A model generated the notes under the pieces. The model did no database searches. It was not told the origin of the DNA and was given only the letters and a program-made list of their open reading frames with translations. Positions 62,632-64,000 of a stretch of DNA of 64,000 nt are shown here, in pieces. The stretch covers positions 50,306-114,305 of the forward strand of contig NZ_FNBX01000009.1 of the NCBI RefSeq assembly GCF_900102485.1. Direction: 5' to 3'. The DNA comes from Desulfovibrio legallii. GTDB lineage: Bacteria; Desulfobacterota; Desulfovibrionia; Desulfovibrionales; Desulfovibrionaceae. The stretch's first letter is position 1; each line of letters opens with the position of its first letter. The position numbers and the translations under genes were made by a program.

Positions 62632-63210
62632 GTGGCCGACCTCAGCGTGGGCGTGCTAGCCCTGCAGGGGGCCTTTCGCGAGCATGTAACGGCCCTGGCC
62701 CGCTTGGGCGTCGCGGCCCGCGAAGTGCGTCAACTCAAGGATCTGGACGGCCTGGACGCCATTGTCCTGCCCGGCGGCGAAAGCACGGTCATGGGCAAGC
62801 TGCTGCAGGACTGGCAGATGCTGGAGCCCCTGCGCCGCCGTATTCTTGACGGCATGCCCGTCTACGGCAGCTGCGCCGGGCTCATCCTGCTCTGCAAGGA
62901 TATTGAAGATTCGGAGCAGCCGCGCCTGGGCGTGCTGGACGCCACCGTGCGGCGCAACGCCTTTGGCCGCCAGGTGGACAGCTTTGAAACGGACCTGACC
63001 CTGCCGGACCTGGGCACTGAACCCGTGCATGCCGTGTTTATCCGCGCGCCTGTCATCACCCGCGTGGGGCCGAAGGTGCAGGTGCTGGCCCAGGTCAGAG
63101 ACCAGGCCGTGGCCGTGCGCCAGAACAACGTGCTGGCCACATCCTTCCACCCGGAGCTCACTGCCGACTCCCGCCTCCACAAATACTTCCTCTCCATGTG
63201 CGGCCGTTGA
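62632..63210 (+). CDS. pdxT: Pyridoxal 5'-phosphate synthase, glutaminase subunit PdxT
   Basis: A 192-residue class I glutaminase that feeds ammonia to PdxS. LPGGESTVMGKLL near residue 45 is the substrate-binding region, the catalytic Cys is in PVYGSCAGLILLCK near residue 80, and His/Glu are in ATSFHPELTADSRLHKYF near 175. The start is GTG at 62632, two bases after the pdxS stop codon, indicating coupled translation and 1:1 production. Confidence 0.96.
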   Translation: MADLSVGVLALQGAFREHVTALARLGVAAREVRQLKDLDGLDAIVLPGGESTVMGKLLQDWQMLEPLRRRILDGMPVYGSCAGLILLCKDIEDSEQPRLGVLDATVRRNAFGRQVDSFETDLTLPDLGTEPVHAVFIRAPVITRVGPKVQVLAQVRDQAVAVRQNNVLATSFHPELTADSRLHKYFLSMCGR

Positions 63211-63241
63211 TCCGGCAGGGGGGGGATTTGAGGGCTTTTGT

Positions 63242-63281
63242 GGGGGAAGGGAACTTTTGTGCATAAAGGTTCCCTTCCCCC
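63242..63281 (+). terminator. Hairpin after pdxT, terminator-like
   Basis: An inverted repeat GGGGGAAGGGAACTTTT ... AAAGGTTCCCTTCCCCC about 30 bp after the pdxT stop codon. The stem is long and stable, but only a weak T-rich stretch follows, so termination is likely but not certain. The region 63282-63480 holds no gene. Confidence 0.65.
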
Positions 63282-63491
63282 ATGCCCCCATCCTTCATCA
63301 TCCTTTTTCTCAACCCCCTTTTCTCTGTTCAGGGCTGCGCGTAAGGCGCGCCGGGGGCCAGAAGCGCCTCCCCGCTGCCGCGGGGCAGGGCCGATGGCGC
63401 GGCACGCAGCCGCAGCATCTCAAAGATGAAGTGCTCTGGCCCGCGCCCAGCGCGGACGTGCCGGCTTTTTGCGGAAAAAAGCAAAAAGTGT

Positions 63492-63520
63492 TTGACAGAG
63501 TGTGGCCGCCGGACTACATT
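63492..63520 (+). promoter_or_regulatory. rRNA promoter P1
   Basis: TTGACA at 63492-63497, 17-base spacer, TACATT at 63515-63520, preceded by an A-rich stretch (GGAAAAAAGCAAAAAGTG) that could act as an UP element. Confidence 0.75.
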
Positions 63521-63593
63521 CGCCTTTCGCCGCAACGAACCGGAACGGCGCAACCCCAGGCAAAAGAAATTTTGCGGATTGCGAAAAAAACGG

Positions 63594-63622
63594 TTGACAG
63601 ATGCGGCGAGGGGGAGCATAAC
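63594..63622 (+). promoter_or_regulatory. rRNA promoter P2
   Basis: TTGACA at 63594-63599, 17-base spacer, CATAAC at 63617-63622, preceded by GCGAAAAAAACGG. The -10 lies between GGGGAG and CTCCCC, an inverted repeat. Confidence 0.75.
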
Positions 63623-63700
63623 TCCCCAGCGCGACTTGAGAAAAACGGTTTTTGGCAACGCAGGGCGGAAAGAAATTTCGCCGGGAACGAAAAAAAGCAG

Positions 63701-63729
63701 TTGACTCTGGAAGCGAAAGGGAGCATAAA
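63701..63729 (+). promoter_or_regulatory. rRNA promoter P3
   Basis: TTGACT at 63701-63706, 17-base spacer, CATAAA at 63724-63729, preceded by ACGAAAAAAAGCAG. As in P2 the -10 is framed by GGGAG and CTCCT. P3 is nearest to the 16S gene, about 135 bp upstream. Confidence 0.75.
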
Positions 63730-63864
63730 CGCTCCTCGCGCCGACCGAAAACGGAAGGCGGGGCCGGAAGGCCAAGTGGTTCATTGACAAGTGAATAGCG
63801 AGTGGGAAGGAAATCTTTGAGATTCCGATTTTTGCCCATTGGGCAAGAATCTTGTACAGAATTT

Positions 63865-64000
63865 GAACTGGAGAGTTTGATTCTGGCTCAGATTGAACGC
63901 TGGCGGCGTGCTTAACACATGCAAGTCGAACGCGAACGGGGCTTCGGCCCCAAGTAGAGTGGCGCACGGGTGAGTAACGCGTGGACAATCTGCCCTTATG
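63865..64000 (+). rRNA. 16S ribosomal RNA (5' part, cut by window edge)
   Basis: The 5' end is recognised by GAGAGTTTGATTCTGGCTCA, then GATTGAACGCTGGCGGCGTG, CTTAACACATGCAAGTCGAA and GGCGCACGGGTGAGTAACGC. These match the first variable and conserved segments of bacterial 16S. The exact start is set by comparison with the E. coli 5' end. Upstream are three promoters and a leader. Confidence 0.97.

Noticed and set aside
63784..63812. Fourth rRNA promoter at TTGACA 63784
   Set aside because: No -10 hexamer at 16-18 bases; the stretch more likely belongs to the rRNA leader.

Overview
The window is a high-GC stretch of a delta-proteobacterial chromosome, most like a sulfate reducer of the Desulfovibrionaceae. 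Supporting signs are a siroheme decarboxylase gene beside hemL (the alternative heme route of Desulfovibrio), a selenocysteine-containing SelD, a complex-I-like membrane complex of hydrogenase-4 type, and mostly housekeeping genes with strongly GC-biased third codon positions. No prophage, insertion sequence or CRISPR array was seen. The window starts inside rimO and ends inside a 16S rRNA gene.

Layout. 1-9.4 kb: rimO (partial), a PAS-PAS-GGDEF-EAL protein, an MTA/SAH deaminase, an esterase, and yajC-secD-secF closed by a strong terminator. 9.6-12.1 kb: an unusual protein with extracytoplasmic sensor-like domains fused to an MFS transporter. 12.4-23 kb: mostly minus strand, with murJ-RNase R, a BI-1 protein, a periplasmic cyclophilin (plus strand), ahbB-hemL-ydjM, an unrecognised Rossmann-like protein and an RRM protein. 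23.4-27.3 kb: the rpsF-rpsR-rplI-dnaB operon and alr. 27.6-32.4 kb: tgt, an arsR/arsM arsenic module with matching operators, a deoxyribosyltransferase-like gene, tRNA-Leu(UAG), and selD read through an in-frame UGA. 32.5-38.4 kb: a cell-surface glycan pair (GT9, WbaP-like) and a polar amino acid ABC importer. 38.5-46.9 kb: rpmH-rnpA-yidD-yidC-khpB-mnmE, continuing into an RNase D-like exonuclease, a CofD-like protein and an RluA-type pseudouridine synthase. 47-48.6 kb: DUF47-pit phosphate uptake. 48.9-56.5 kb: a six-gene membrane complex related to hydrogenase 4 that lacks the NiFe-binding cysteines. 56.8-61.5 kb: ilvC, ilvN, ilvB, a DUF465 gene, yggT and a HAD phosphatase. 61.7-63.2 kb: pdxS-pdxT. 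63.5-64 kb: three tandem promoters and the start of a 16S rRNA.

Main points of interest: selD with UGA at codon 12 and a SECIS-like hairpin just downstream; the NiFe-less energy-converting complex; the sensor-MFS fusion; a dispersed intergenic repeat of about 146 bp present in five full or partial copies; and the shared ArsR operator TCAA-N6-TTGA in front of arsR and arsM. Everything here was read by eye from sequence; no searches or alignments were run.
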